The notes below the pieces were generated by a model. It was given only the letters and a program-made list of their open reading frames with translations, did not search any database and had not been told where the DNA came from. A stretch of 5,442 nt of DNA from contig JACQOL010000046.1 of the NCBI GenBank assembly GCA_016202555.1, forward strand, positions 1 to 5,442. Reading direction: 5' to 3'. The stretch is from Chloroflexota bacterium. Lineage in GTDB: Bacteria > Chloroflexota > Dehalococcoidia > Dehalococcoidales > UBA2162. The position numbers were made by a program, and so were the translations under genes. The stretch's first letter is position 1, and every line of letters begins with the position of its first letter. This document shows, piece after piece, positions 1 to 4,614 of the stretch.

Positions 1-234
1 GATGGGGCACTTAGCCAAAGGGTGAAACGACTAATCGCTCTGGCAGCAGGACTTCAGGCAGGATGCACCCGCTGCATACAAGGACAGACTAAAGACGCCC
101 TTACTGCCGGAGCCACCAAAGAAGAAATCCTGGAAACCATGGCGGTGGCTGTTGTCATGGGTGGTACCGCCGTTAGTGCTGAAACATGGCGGGTGGTAAA
201 GGTGCTGGAAGAGCTTGGTCATAGGGTGGGGTAG
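1..234 (+). CDS. AhpD-like / carboxymuconolactone decarboxylase family protein, 5'-truncated
   Basis: The frame is open from base 1, so the gene begins upstream of the window; a GTG at 22 is in frame but falls inside the conserved domain and is unlikely to be the true start. The visible 77 residues read DGALSQRVKRLIALAAGL, then AGCTRCIQ, then a region with GATKEEILETMAVAVVMGG. This is the usual helical core of the AhpD/CMD fold: a leading Leu-Ile-Ala-Leu-Ala-Ala helix, a CxxC motif (Cys-Thr-Arg-Cys, bases 64-75), and the GAT-x-EEI-x-E helix. In AhpD-type members the CxxC pair is a thiol-disulfide centre used in peroxide reduction; many small relatives have no proven substrate. The family is normally about 100-120 residues, so roughly a third is missing. 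The ChrB-like gene follows 78 bases downstream on the same strand. The family assignment is firm; the exact activity is not. Confidence 0.85.
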   Translation, partial: DGALSQRVKRLIALAAGLQAGCTRCIQGQTKDALTAGATKEEILETMAVAVVMGGTAVSAETWRVVKVLEELGHRVG

Positions 235-297
235 TCGCTCTAACACTTTCGGCTGATGCCATGTATAAATATAAAGTGATAAAACTTAAAGGATAAC

Positions 298-304
298 AAA
301 GGAG
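298..304 (+). promoter_or_regulatory. ribosome binding site of the ChrB-domain gene
   Basis: AAAGGAG ends 8 bases before the ATG at 313. This fixes that ATG as the start. The region just upstream (262-285) is AT-rich with overlapping -10-like boxes (TATAAA at 264 and 270, and TGA-TAAAAC at 277-285), so the gene may have its own promoter, but no good -35 box is visible. Confidence 0.7.
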
Positions 305-312
305 AAATTACT

Positions 313-747
313 ATGAAATGGGTTACCCGTTCGCATGTTCACGTTGACCGCGTCGCCTGTCCCTGGCTTATCCGGCGATTTGTAGATAACGAAGCACAGT
401 TCCTGTTAGTTCCATCAAGCCAGGTAAAAAAAGTGGCTGATGAGACCGGTGCTATTCCTTTCGATGTACCGGAAGTCGAGTTAGGGCACCACGAGAACCA
501 CTGTTCGTTCGAGTCAATCATGCTGAAATACGGACTAAAAGACCCTGCGCTCGAGCGATTGGCTAAGATTGTGCACGCTGCCGATGTCGCTCAGGACATT
601 AACAATGACCCGATAGGGCGCGGACTGGACGCTATAGCCGTCGGTTATGGTTTGCGCTATCCTGATGATGAGGAGAACTTAGCCAATCAGTTTGAAGTGT
701 ACGACGCGCTGTATGCCTGGTGCCGTCTCCAAGTAGCCAGGGGTTAG
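313..747 (+). CDS. stand-alone ChrB C-terminal (chromate resistance) domain protein
   Basis: This 144-residue protein matches by eye the ChrB C-terminal domain family. It opens with TRSHVHVDRVACPWLIRRFVD (residues 5-25), the characteristic beginning of that domain. It continues with a Phe-Asp-Val-Pro segment (50-53), HHENHCSFE (59-67) and VHAAD (87-91). The conserved His59/His60, Cys64, Glu67, His88 and Asp91 could bind a metal or act catalytically; that is inference. There is no signal peptide or membrane segment, so it is probably cytoplasmic. In proteobacterial chromate operons, full ChrB has an extra N-terminal domain and regulates or assists the ChrA chromate exporter. Here only the C-terminal domain is present and no chrA lies in the window, so a role in chromate resistance is not shown. 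The AhpD-like gene 78 bases upstream could be co-transcribed and would suggest a redox-linked function. The start is set by AAAGGAG at 298-304. Confidence 0.83.
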   Translation: MKWVTRSHVHVDRVACPWLIRRFVDNEAQFLLVPSSQVKKVADETGAIPFDVPEVELGHHENHCSFESIMLKYGLKDPALERLAKIVHAADVAQDINNDPIGRGLDAIAVGYGLRYPDDEENLANQFEVYDALYAWCRLQVARG

Positions 748-871
748 TTATCAATCATATAGGAAAGCTACAAGCATTAGTTTGAGACCTCGGCTTGCGG
801 CTACGGAAACATCATTGAAAAGACCATAACCGGCGAGTCTTTTCTGGAATGCCGGGGAGTTCTAGGTATCG

Positions 872-895
872 TCCCCTTAGCTGGAGCTGAGGGGA
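872..895. repeat. 10-bp inverted repeat / stable hairpin
   Basis: TCCCCTTAGC (872-881), loop TGGA, GCTGAGGGGA (886-895): ten pairs, nine Watson-Crick and one G-T. It sits 125 bases after the ChrB-domain stop codon. No T-run follows on either strand, so it is not a standard intrinsic terminator, though it could end or stabilise the upstream transcript. Its right arm overlaps the tRNA-end-like sequence at 882-903. Confidence 0.6.
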
Positions 896-903
896 TTCGA
901 ACC
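882..903 (-). other. tRNA/tmRNA 3'-end-like sequence, possible attachment-site remnant
   Basis: Read on the minus strand this contains GGTTCGAATCC, the standard T-loop, followed by CCTCAGCTCCA, which resembles the acceptor and discriminator end of tmRNA (CAGCTCCA). No matching tRNA body or 5' acceptor half was found upstream, the 5' side of the T-stem (AACGG against CCCCT) does not pair well, and no CCA follows. It is therefore not a working RNA gene. Integrases that target tRNA or ssrA genes leave such 3'-end copies at element borders, and ssrA-targeted islands are known in Dehalococcoides. Calling it an att remnant is inference. Confidence 0.35.
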
Positions 904-1107
904 GTTATGCAAAACTTAAGGTTTTGGAAAAAGTTTTACCTTCTATCATGCACGGCTCGCCTAAAGGACTCAAGCTACGCTTTGATCTGTTTTGGGCTAA
1001 AATAGCCGATACTATGTCTTGGTCATTTGACGAACATGCCTGGATATAATAAGCTTATACGGCTGATTGCGGACAAGATACGAGTAGTTCCTGCAATGCC
1101 GGAATAA
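891..1107 (+). pseudogene. possible decayed coding sequence, frameshifted, unidentified
   Basis: From 891 a frame is open to a TAA at 1047-1049 (52 codons) and reads like protein: KLKVLEKVLPSIMHGSPKG, then GLKLRFDLFWAKIADTMSW. It has no start codon near its beginning and no ribosome binding site. A second frame (1006-1107) overlaps its end and continues with MPGYNKLIRLIADKIRVV up to a TAA at 1105-1107, as if one gene had suffered a frameshift around 1036-1046. I recognise no family. The 3' part overlaps a protein-like stretch on the other strand (1055-1204), so at most one of them is real there. Chance open frames are a serious alternative. Confidence 0.22.
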
Positions 1108-1204
1108 GTTGTTTTTTCTCTAATGAAAGTTCGGGAACTGTCCAGGGTGGCCAGCCAGCTAAGGTAATAAGATTAACTAAACCCCACCAGTAGTTCGTAA
1201 CGAT
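1055..1204 (-). pseudogene. possible C-terminal gene remnant, DapA-like pattern
   Basis: A 49-codon open stretch without a start codon, bounded upstream by TGA (1205-1207) and ending in TAA (1055-1057). It includes NYWWGLVNLITLAGWPP, then WTVPELSLEKKQLIPALQEL. The composition is strongly protein-like, and the layout (hydrophobic helix, Gly, Pro-rich strand, Leu-Ser-x-Glu, then an amphipathic helix) resembles the C-terminal end of dihydrodipicolinate-synthase-family proteins. The match is by eye and weak. No continuation was found in the adjoining frames up to 1330, so it would be a fragment. Confidence 0.25.
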
Positions 1205-1273
1205 TCACCCCCTTGTCTACATTCCTCCAATCCGCCTAACCGCGTATGTTATAAGCACCTTTAGGGATGCCTT

Positions 1274-1300
1274 TTGACTTCTGCCCGGTTTCCCTATAAA
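1274..1300 (+). promoter_or_regulatory. candidate promoter of the small membrane protein gene
   Basis: TTGACT (1274-1279) and TATAAA (1295-1300) are separated by 15 bases, a short spacer. A second -10-like box, TATACT, lies at 1308-1313 without a matching -35. Either could drive the gene at 1351. Confidence 0.3.
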
Positions 1301-1309
1301 CTAGCTCTA

Positions 1310-1327
1310 TACTGATAGGCATCAGTA
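1310..1327. promoter_or_regulatory. perfect 7-bp dyad, candidate operator or leader hairpin
   Basis: TACTGAT-AGGC-ATCAGTA is a perfect inverted repeat with a 4-base spacer. It overlaps the TATACT box at 1308-1313 and lies 8 bases before the Shine-Dalgarno of the next gene. The position is typical for a repressor operator or a short 5' leader hairpin. No regulator gene is seen in the window. Confidence 0.45.
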
Positions 1328-1334
1328 ATTTAAT

Positions 1335-1342
1335 GAGGAGGT
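1335..1342 (+). promoter_or_regulatory. strong ribosome binding site of the small membrane protein
   Basis: GAGGAGGT ends 8 bases before ATG 1351. It is one of the best Shine-Dalgarno matches in the window and strongly supports this start. Confidence 0.8.
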
Positions 1343-1350
1343 AGCAAAAG

Positions 1351-1710
1351 ATGTACATTAAGGTCCTAAAATTCCCCGTCATCAGTGCAGTTATCATCGG
1401 TCTGCTCCACCTGATATCAGAAGCCATATTCCCTGACTTGAAAGGGGTTTTCCAACCAGCTGTTGTGGCAACGGTGCTAGTGCCTCTTGGTATTTGGGTC
1501 GGTTATAAAGCGGTTCAATTTGGCGGAAACTACGGTAGCGTGATTGTGGTCGGTCTGATATTGGGCATTCTGCCTCTGTTCCTACAGATTGTGGGCTTCG
1601 GCTTGCTGCTGGGCAGGGGTATGACCGCAGGTGTGCTGGGTGGCATATTCGGCTTCGATATGGTCCTTTTCAGTTCGCTCATTGGGGGCGGATTTGCCCT
1701 GAGTAAATAA
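1351..1710 (+). CDS. small four-helix integral membrane protein, unknown function
   Basis: A 119-residue, very hydrophobic protein. Likely membrane segments are at about 7-25, 35-55, 62-88 and 93-116, with short loops. Charged residues are few: Lys4 and Lys7 at the N-terminus, Glu24, Asp29 and Lys31 in the first loop, Lys53 in the second, Arg89 in the third. Glycine-rich stretches in helices 3 and 4 (GLILG, GRGMTAGVLGGIFG, IGGGF) suggest close helix packing. There is no signal-peptide cleavage motif and no catalytic motif. I do not recognise the family. It stands alone on the + strand, flanked by gene-poor DNA, with its own strong ribosome binding site (1335-1342) and a dyad over its putative promoter, which points to a separately regulated single gene. 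A small transporter subunit or holin-like protein cannot be excluded, but nothing supports either specifically. Confidence 0.78.
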   Translation: MYIKVLKFPVISAVIIGLLHLISEAIFPDLKGVFQPAVVATVLVPLGIWVGYKAVQFGGNYGSVIVVGLILGILPLFLQIVGFGLLLGRGMTAGVLGGIFGFDMVLFSSLIGGGFALSK

Positions 1711-1949
1711 CGCGGTTGGCCCGATAGTCTTTATGAAAGTTACTCTCTAGGCACGGGTTCCAGATATCGTCCTGCAAGCATAAAGGAGGTGGATGGAACC
1801 TAGTGTTAATGTGTCCGTTTACGCGTGTGAATCGCTATGGCTGGTGCTGGTAGGCTAATTTCTTGAGCAGCCCTAGTAATCTGGGTACTAAATCAGGTCT
1901 CAAAAAGTTCGATATGTGTCCCGGGTGCCCAGCCAAAAAATAAAAGCAT

Positions 1950-2024
1950 TCCCCGATAGCTCAACGGTAGAGCGGGCGGCTGTTAACCGCTAGGTTCTAG
2001 GTTCGAATCCTAGTCGGGGAGCCA
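1950..2024 (+). tRNA. tRNA-Asn (anticodon GUU)
   Basis: A complete cloverleaf is visible. The acceptor TCCCCGA (1950-1956) pairs with TCGGGGA (2014-2020). The D-arm GCTC/GAGC encloses AACGGTA. The anticodon arm GGCGG/CCGCT encloses CTGTTAA with GTT at 1982-1984, and its first pair is G-T. The variable loop is five bases. The T-arm CTAGG/CCTAG encloses TTCGAAT. The discriminator is G2021 and CCA is encoded at 2022-2024. GUU reads Asn codons AAC and AAU. It is a single tRNA gene on the + strand between the small membrane protein gene and two minus-strand genes. No intron or degeneration is seen, so it should be functional. Confidence 0.97.
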
Positions 2025-2116
2025 GGTCTTTTCCCGGGCACTCGTCGTTACTCTTCTAACATCCAATACCTGAAACGACAGTCTCAAGCAAATCAATTTT
2101 ATTCTGTTGCTTTATC

Positions 2117-2911
2117 TTACGCCTTTGCCTCAGGCTGGGAAGGTGTCGCTCCTTTCCAGGATAAGACCCGTTGTAGACCTTCCTTGGCTCGCTGGTTGTC
2201 AGGCTCAATCTCGAGGGCCAGCTCATATTGCTTGCGGGCGTGGAAGAGCCGTGGTGGGTCAAGCCAGAGCAATGCCTCAGCCAGGTCGCAGTGGCTATCC
2301 ACAATCTTGTCTCGGCTGGCTTCAATAAGCTCCTCGTGGCGCCGTAGTGCTAGCATCTGGTGTTTCATACGCTCATAGCAAAACAGCGCTGAACCTGCTG
2401 CCAGAACTAAAGGCACTAGCATTGCCCAGAGAAATGCCGGCAGAAGGTCCAGCCATTCACCGAACATTATGAAGCCGCTGTACCAGCCCAGAGTTAAATA
2501 TATCACTAGTAAAGGACCCCGAAAACCGCCGAGGAGCCGGCTGGTATAGTTCCACCATCCAATGGGCGGCTGGGCAAGCAGACTGGCCGGGAATATACCC
2601 CGCTGCACCAGCCCTAAGCCCCTGGTAAACTGACCGATGAGCACAAAGGTTACCCAGTAGTCACCGGCATTAGCGATTATGGTGTGGGCTCCCCCTACCG
2701 CCAGAGCCAATGACAGAAGCCCGATGGCAAGCGCCTCATGATTTTGACCCGCTAACCTTTCCGCTAAAACGTGCTCAGCAAAAAGAGCCAGCGACAGAAC
2801 GGCAACGATGGTAAAGGTGGTTAAAGCCATCCTGTCCAGATGATGTGCCCGCTCAAACTGCACCTTGTATGCCTCGGTAATGGAGTAACTATCTTGTCCT
2901 TCCGATGCCAT
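2117..2911 (-). CDS. membrane protein with C-terminal TPR-like region, unknown function
   Basis: A 264-residue protein. The first 28 residues are polar. Likely membrane segments follow at about 30-50, 59-80, 133-150 and 157-178; residues 85-130 contain aromatic and amphipathic stretches, including PPIGWWNYTSR. From about 180 it is soluble and helical. Residues 209-250 resemble a tetratricopeptide repeat: LAEALLWLDPP, then ARKQYELALEIEPDNQRAK and GLQRVL, with the typical A-L-E-x-x-P-x-N-x-x-A spacing. The tail is Pro/Ala/Lys-rich. A membrane-anchored scaffold for protein-protein contacts is a reasonable guess, not shown. The start is fixed by AGGAGGT (2916-2922, minus strand) 4 bases before ATG 2911. 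A good promoter lies at 2984-3013, so it is transcribed apart from the PAP2-like gene upstream. No named family is recognised. Confidence 0.8.
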   Translation of the reverse strand: MASEGQDSYSITEAYKVQFERAHHLDRMALTTFTIVAVLSLALFAEHVLAERLAGQNHEALAIGLLSLALAVGGAHTIIANAGDYWVTFVLIGQFTRGLGLVQRGIFPASLLAQPPIGWWNYTSRLLGGFRGPLLVIYLTLGWYSGFIMFGEWLDLLPAFLWAMLVPLVLAAGSALFCYERMKHQMLALRRHEELIEASRDKIVDSHCDLAEALLWLDPPRLFHARKQYELALEIEPDNQRAKEGLQRVLSWKGATPSQPEAKA

Positions 2912-2915
2912 ATTG

Positions 2916-2922
2916 ACCTCCT
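2916..2922 (-). promoter_or_regulatory. ribosome binding site of the TPR-like membrane protein
   Basis: On the minus strand AGGAGGT lies 4 bases before the ATG. It is a full match to the anti-Shine-Dalgarno core and decides the start. Confidence 0.75.
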
Positions 2923-2983
2923 GCGAGGGGGATTCCTTTACATCGCGACTACTGGTAGCTTCGCCATCTTTATTCCGTAGGAT

Positions 2984-3013
2984 ATTATACTGCTACAGTC
3001 AAGCGATTGCCAG
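2984..3013 (-). promoter_or_regulatory. sigma-70-like promoter for the TPR-like membrane protein gene
   Basis: On the minus strand CTGGCA (3008-3013, four of six matches to TTGACA) is followed after 18 bases by a perfect TATAAT (2984-2989). The transcript would start near 2977 and leave a leader of about 65 bases. The promoter sits between the stop of the PAP2-like gene (3037) and the start at 2911, so the two minus-strand genes need not share a transcript. Confidence 0.5.
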
Positions 3014-3036
3014 CGCCAGTGCTGTGGTTGATATGA

Positions 3037-3684
3037 TTAGGGAGTTTTAAGTAACAGAGAGGGATAAAAGACGACAAACACCAGCACCACGATTACCGCT
3101 GCCAGCAGGGCGCCAGTGGCTGCCTGAGCCAGTGTGTGATGCTTTAATTCTACTCTTGCCCAAGCCATCAGTGGGACGAACACCACAGTTACTGCCGCTT
3201 TTCCGCCGTAGAGCATTACCAATAGTGTTACCGTACTGGCGACAAAGGCAGTATGAATGCTTACTTTCCACCACAAGTTTATTACTGTGAAAATGGCAAC
3301 AGTTGCCAATCCGGTGGTAAAGGCAGCGACCAGCACTGGCGGAGCCTCAAGATAATGGAGGATAACATCACTGATGATAGCGCAAAGACCAGCCAGCAGG
3401 TAAATTCTGGTCCTTTGCTCACGGGTATTGATAAAGACCGCATCCAGCTTGCCATTCCGTACCATATAAAGAATAACCAGTAAAACGGGCAATATGCTCA
3501 TCAGCGACGAAATAAGCGTCCATTTAAGGGCATCAAGCCGACTGGATGCCGCGGTGAATGAAAGCAACAGGATTAAAACCAAGCTCATCGAGAAAGGACT
3601 CAGGATATTAGAGATGAGGTCAGCGAGTCGATTTCTCGTTTCAGCTTGTCTTTCCGAATCCAGGTCAGCAATTTGTCTTCTCAT
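3037..3684 (-). CDS. PAP2-superfamily-like integral membrane protein with degenerate active site
   Basis: A 215-residue protein with a charged N-terminus (RQIADLDSERQAETRNR) and about six or seven membrane segments (roughly 33-49, 55-75, 95-110, 115-137, 145-160, 163-175, 188-207). Two late segments recall the PAP2 phosphatase motifs. KVSIHT (140-145) stands where PSGH is expected. ARVELKHHTLAQ (176-187) fits the R-x5-H-x3-D motif with Arg177 and His183 kept but Gln187 in place of Asp. The first motif, K-x6-RP, is not recognisable; NTREQRTR (86-93) supplies basic residues in its place. PAP2 enzymes hydrolyse lipid phosphates such as phosphatidate or undecaprenyl diphosphate at the membrane; here activity is uncertain. 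The start at ATG 3684 has only weak GGAG 15 bases upstream, and no alternative ATG, GTG or TTG was found in about 20 in-frame codons before it. The gene is divergent from the ABC operon. Confidence 0.75.
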   Translation of the reverse strand: MRRQIADLDSERQAETRNRLADLISNILSPFSMSLVLILLLSFTAASSRLDALKWTLISSLMSILPVLLVILYMVRNGKLDAVFINTREQRTRIYLLAGLCAIISDVILHYLEAPPVLVAAFTTGLATVAIFTVINLWWKVSIHTAFVASTVTLLVMLYGGKAAVTVVFVPLMAWARVELKHHTLAQAATGALLAAVIVVLVFVVFYPSLLLKTP

Positions 3685-3826
3685 CTTCGTTTGTCTTTCT
3701 CCAGAGTGACCACCGGGTCGACCAGAACTAAGCCTACCCTTATATTAACCGATTGTAGCTATTTTTACCAGTTGGCTTCTCAAATCTTCTTCAAGGTGAG
3801 GTTAATAAACAGCTTCAATGCCCTAC

Positions 3827-3856
3827 TTGATTTTAGCTGGTGGCTCATTGTATCCT
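3827..3856 (+). promoter_or_regulatory. candidate promoter of the ABC exporter operon
   Basis: TTGATT (3827-3832), an 18-base spacer, then TATCCT (3851-3856). Transcription would begin within a few bases of the ATG at 3868, giving an almost leaderless message. That agrees with the absence of a well-placed Shine-Dalgarno before that start. The boxes match consensus only moderately. Confidence 0.3.
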
Positions 3857-3867
3857 TTATTAGGATT

Positions 3868-4614
3868 ATGACAGAAAAAGAATCCAGCCGGTTAGCCGCT
3901 GAACTAGATAAAGTGTCTTTTAGCTATAAGATAAAGGTGCTTGACAAGCTGTCGCTGCAGGTGCCTACCGGCATCAGCTTCGGGTTGCTCGGACCTAACG
4001 GTGCCGGGAAAACCACTCTTATCCGGCTCTTAGTTAACCTCCTTAAACCTGAATCGGGCAGTGTCCGGATATTAGGCGAGACACTCTCCAATAAGACAGC
4101 TCGTTTTATTGGTTATATGCCGCAGCTTCATTCTCTTTACACTGAGCTATCTATTATACAGAATGTGGACTTCTTTGCCAAGATTTACCGAATGACCAAT
4201 AAAGCCGAACGTACTCAACATGTGGAAGAGACGATTAAGCTGGTTGACCTGTGGGCACGCCGTAATGATGTCGTTGCCAATTTGAGTGGCGGGATGAGGC
4301 AAAGGGTTAGCCTGGCTTGTGCCATCGTTCATCACCCACCCCTGCTTTTACTTGACGAGCCGACGGTTGGTCTTGACCCTGAGCTGAGAGTTACTTTCTG
4401 GGAGCACTTTAAGACACTAACCAAACAGGGCGTTACCATTATTGTCTCCAGCCATACGATGGATGATGCTGTCCACTGCGACCGCCTTGCCTTGATGCGT
4501 GAGGGTAAGGTTATTGCCCAGGGAACTCCCGGCGAGCTACAGCGAGCTACCGGGCAAGCCGGGGCTACTTTAGAAGATGCCTTTCTCTACTTTATCCGCC
4601 GTAAGGAGCAATGA
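3868..4614 (+). CDS. ABC transporter ATP-binding protein (ABC-2 exporter type)
   Basis: A 248-residue ATPase with all expected motifs: Walker A GPNGAGKT (42-49), Q-loop Gln86 in YMPQ, signature LSGGMRQR (139-146), Walker B LLLLDEP (159-165) with D-loop GLDP, and H-loop His196 in SSHTMDD. It lacks extra domains and matches the usual length of the DrrA/CcmA-like ATPases that energise ABC-2 exporters. It would form a dimer on the cytoplasmic face of the permease encoded next. I place the start at ATG 3868 (MTEKESS). The frame is open upstream to 3646, but that extension adds 74 residues with no ABC character and would overlap the start of the divergent PAP2-like gene. Only AGGA, 2 bases from the ATG, precedes 3868, so the transcript may be near leaderless. 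The stop overlaps the permease start. The substrate cannot be read from the sequence. Confidence 0.95.
   Translation: MTEKESSRLAAELDKVSFSYKIKVLDKLSLQVPTGISFGLLGPNGAGKTTLIRLLVNLLKPESGSVRILGETLSNKTARFIGYMPQLHSLYTELSIIQNVDFFAKIYRMTNKAERTQHVEETIKLVDLWARRNDVVANLSGGMRQRVSLACAIVHHPPLLLLDEPTVGLDPELRVTFWEHFKTLTKQGVTIIVSSHTMDDAVHCDRLALMREGKVIAQGTPGELQRATGQAGATLEDAFLYFIRRKEQ
4603..4608 (+). promoter_or_regulatory. ribosome binding site inside the ATPase gene end, deciding the permease start
   Basis: AAGGAG ends 2 bases before ATG 4611 but 5 bases before the second in-frame ATG at 4614. Spacing favours 4614 as the actual start; both give nearly the same protein. Confidence 0.55.

Larger units (their letters stand above)
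748..1330. other. gene-poor stretch with hairpin and possible gene remnants
   Basis: No intact gene with start codon, ribosome binding site and recognisable product is visible on either strand. The stretch contains a strong hairpin at 872-895, a tRNA-3'-end-like sequence at 882-903 (minus strand), protein-like open stretches at 891-1107 (+) and 1055-1204 (-), and the promoter region of the next gene near 1274-1327. This mix suggests eroded DNA between functional genes. Confidence 0.6.

Noticed and set aside
830..855. CCGGC/GCCGG inverted repeat after the ChrB-domain gene
   Set aside because: Five pairs with a 16-base loop and no adjacent terminator features.
872..895. Intrinsic terminator for the ChrB-domain gene
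   Set aside because: The hairpin is strong but no T-run follows it on either strand.
1190..1216. 5' half of a tmRNA on the minus strand, pairing with the tmRNA-like end at 882-903
   Set aside because: A GGGGGTGAATCG-like sequence is present, but it lacks the usual TTTCGAC element, no tag frame was found, and the 5' end does not pair well with the acceptor end.
1236..1427. Minus-strand open frame across the start of the small membrane protein gene
   Set aside because: It overlaps a gene with a very strong ribosome binding site and shows no ribosome binding site or recognisable product of its own.
2044..2079. Inverted repeat GTCGTT/AACGAC as a terminator between tRNA-Asn and the minus-strand gene
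   Set aside because: The stem has only 6 pairs around a 24-base loop and no T-run; chance is likely.
3646..3867. N-terminal extension of the ABC ATPase frame
   Set aside because: The 74 added residues show no ABC features and overlap the start of the divergent PAP2-like gene; ATG 3868 gives a normal-length ATPase.
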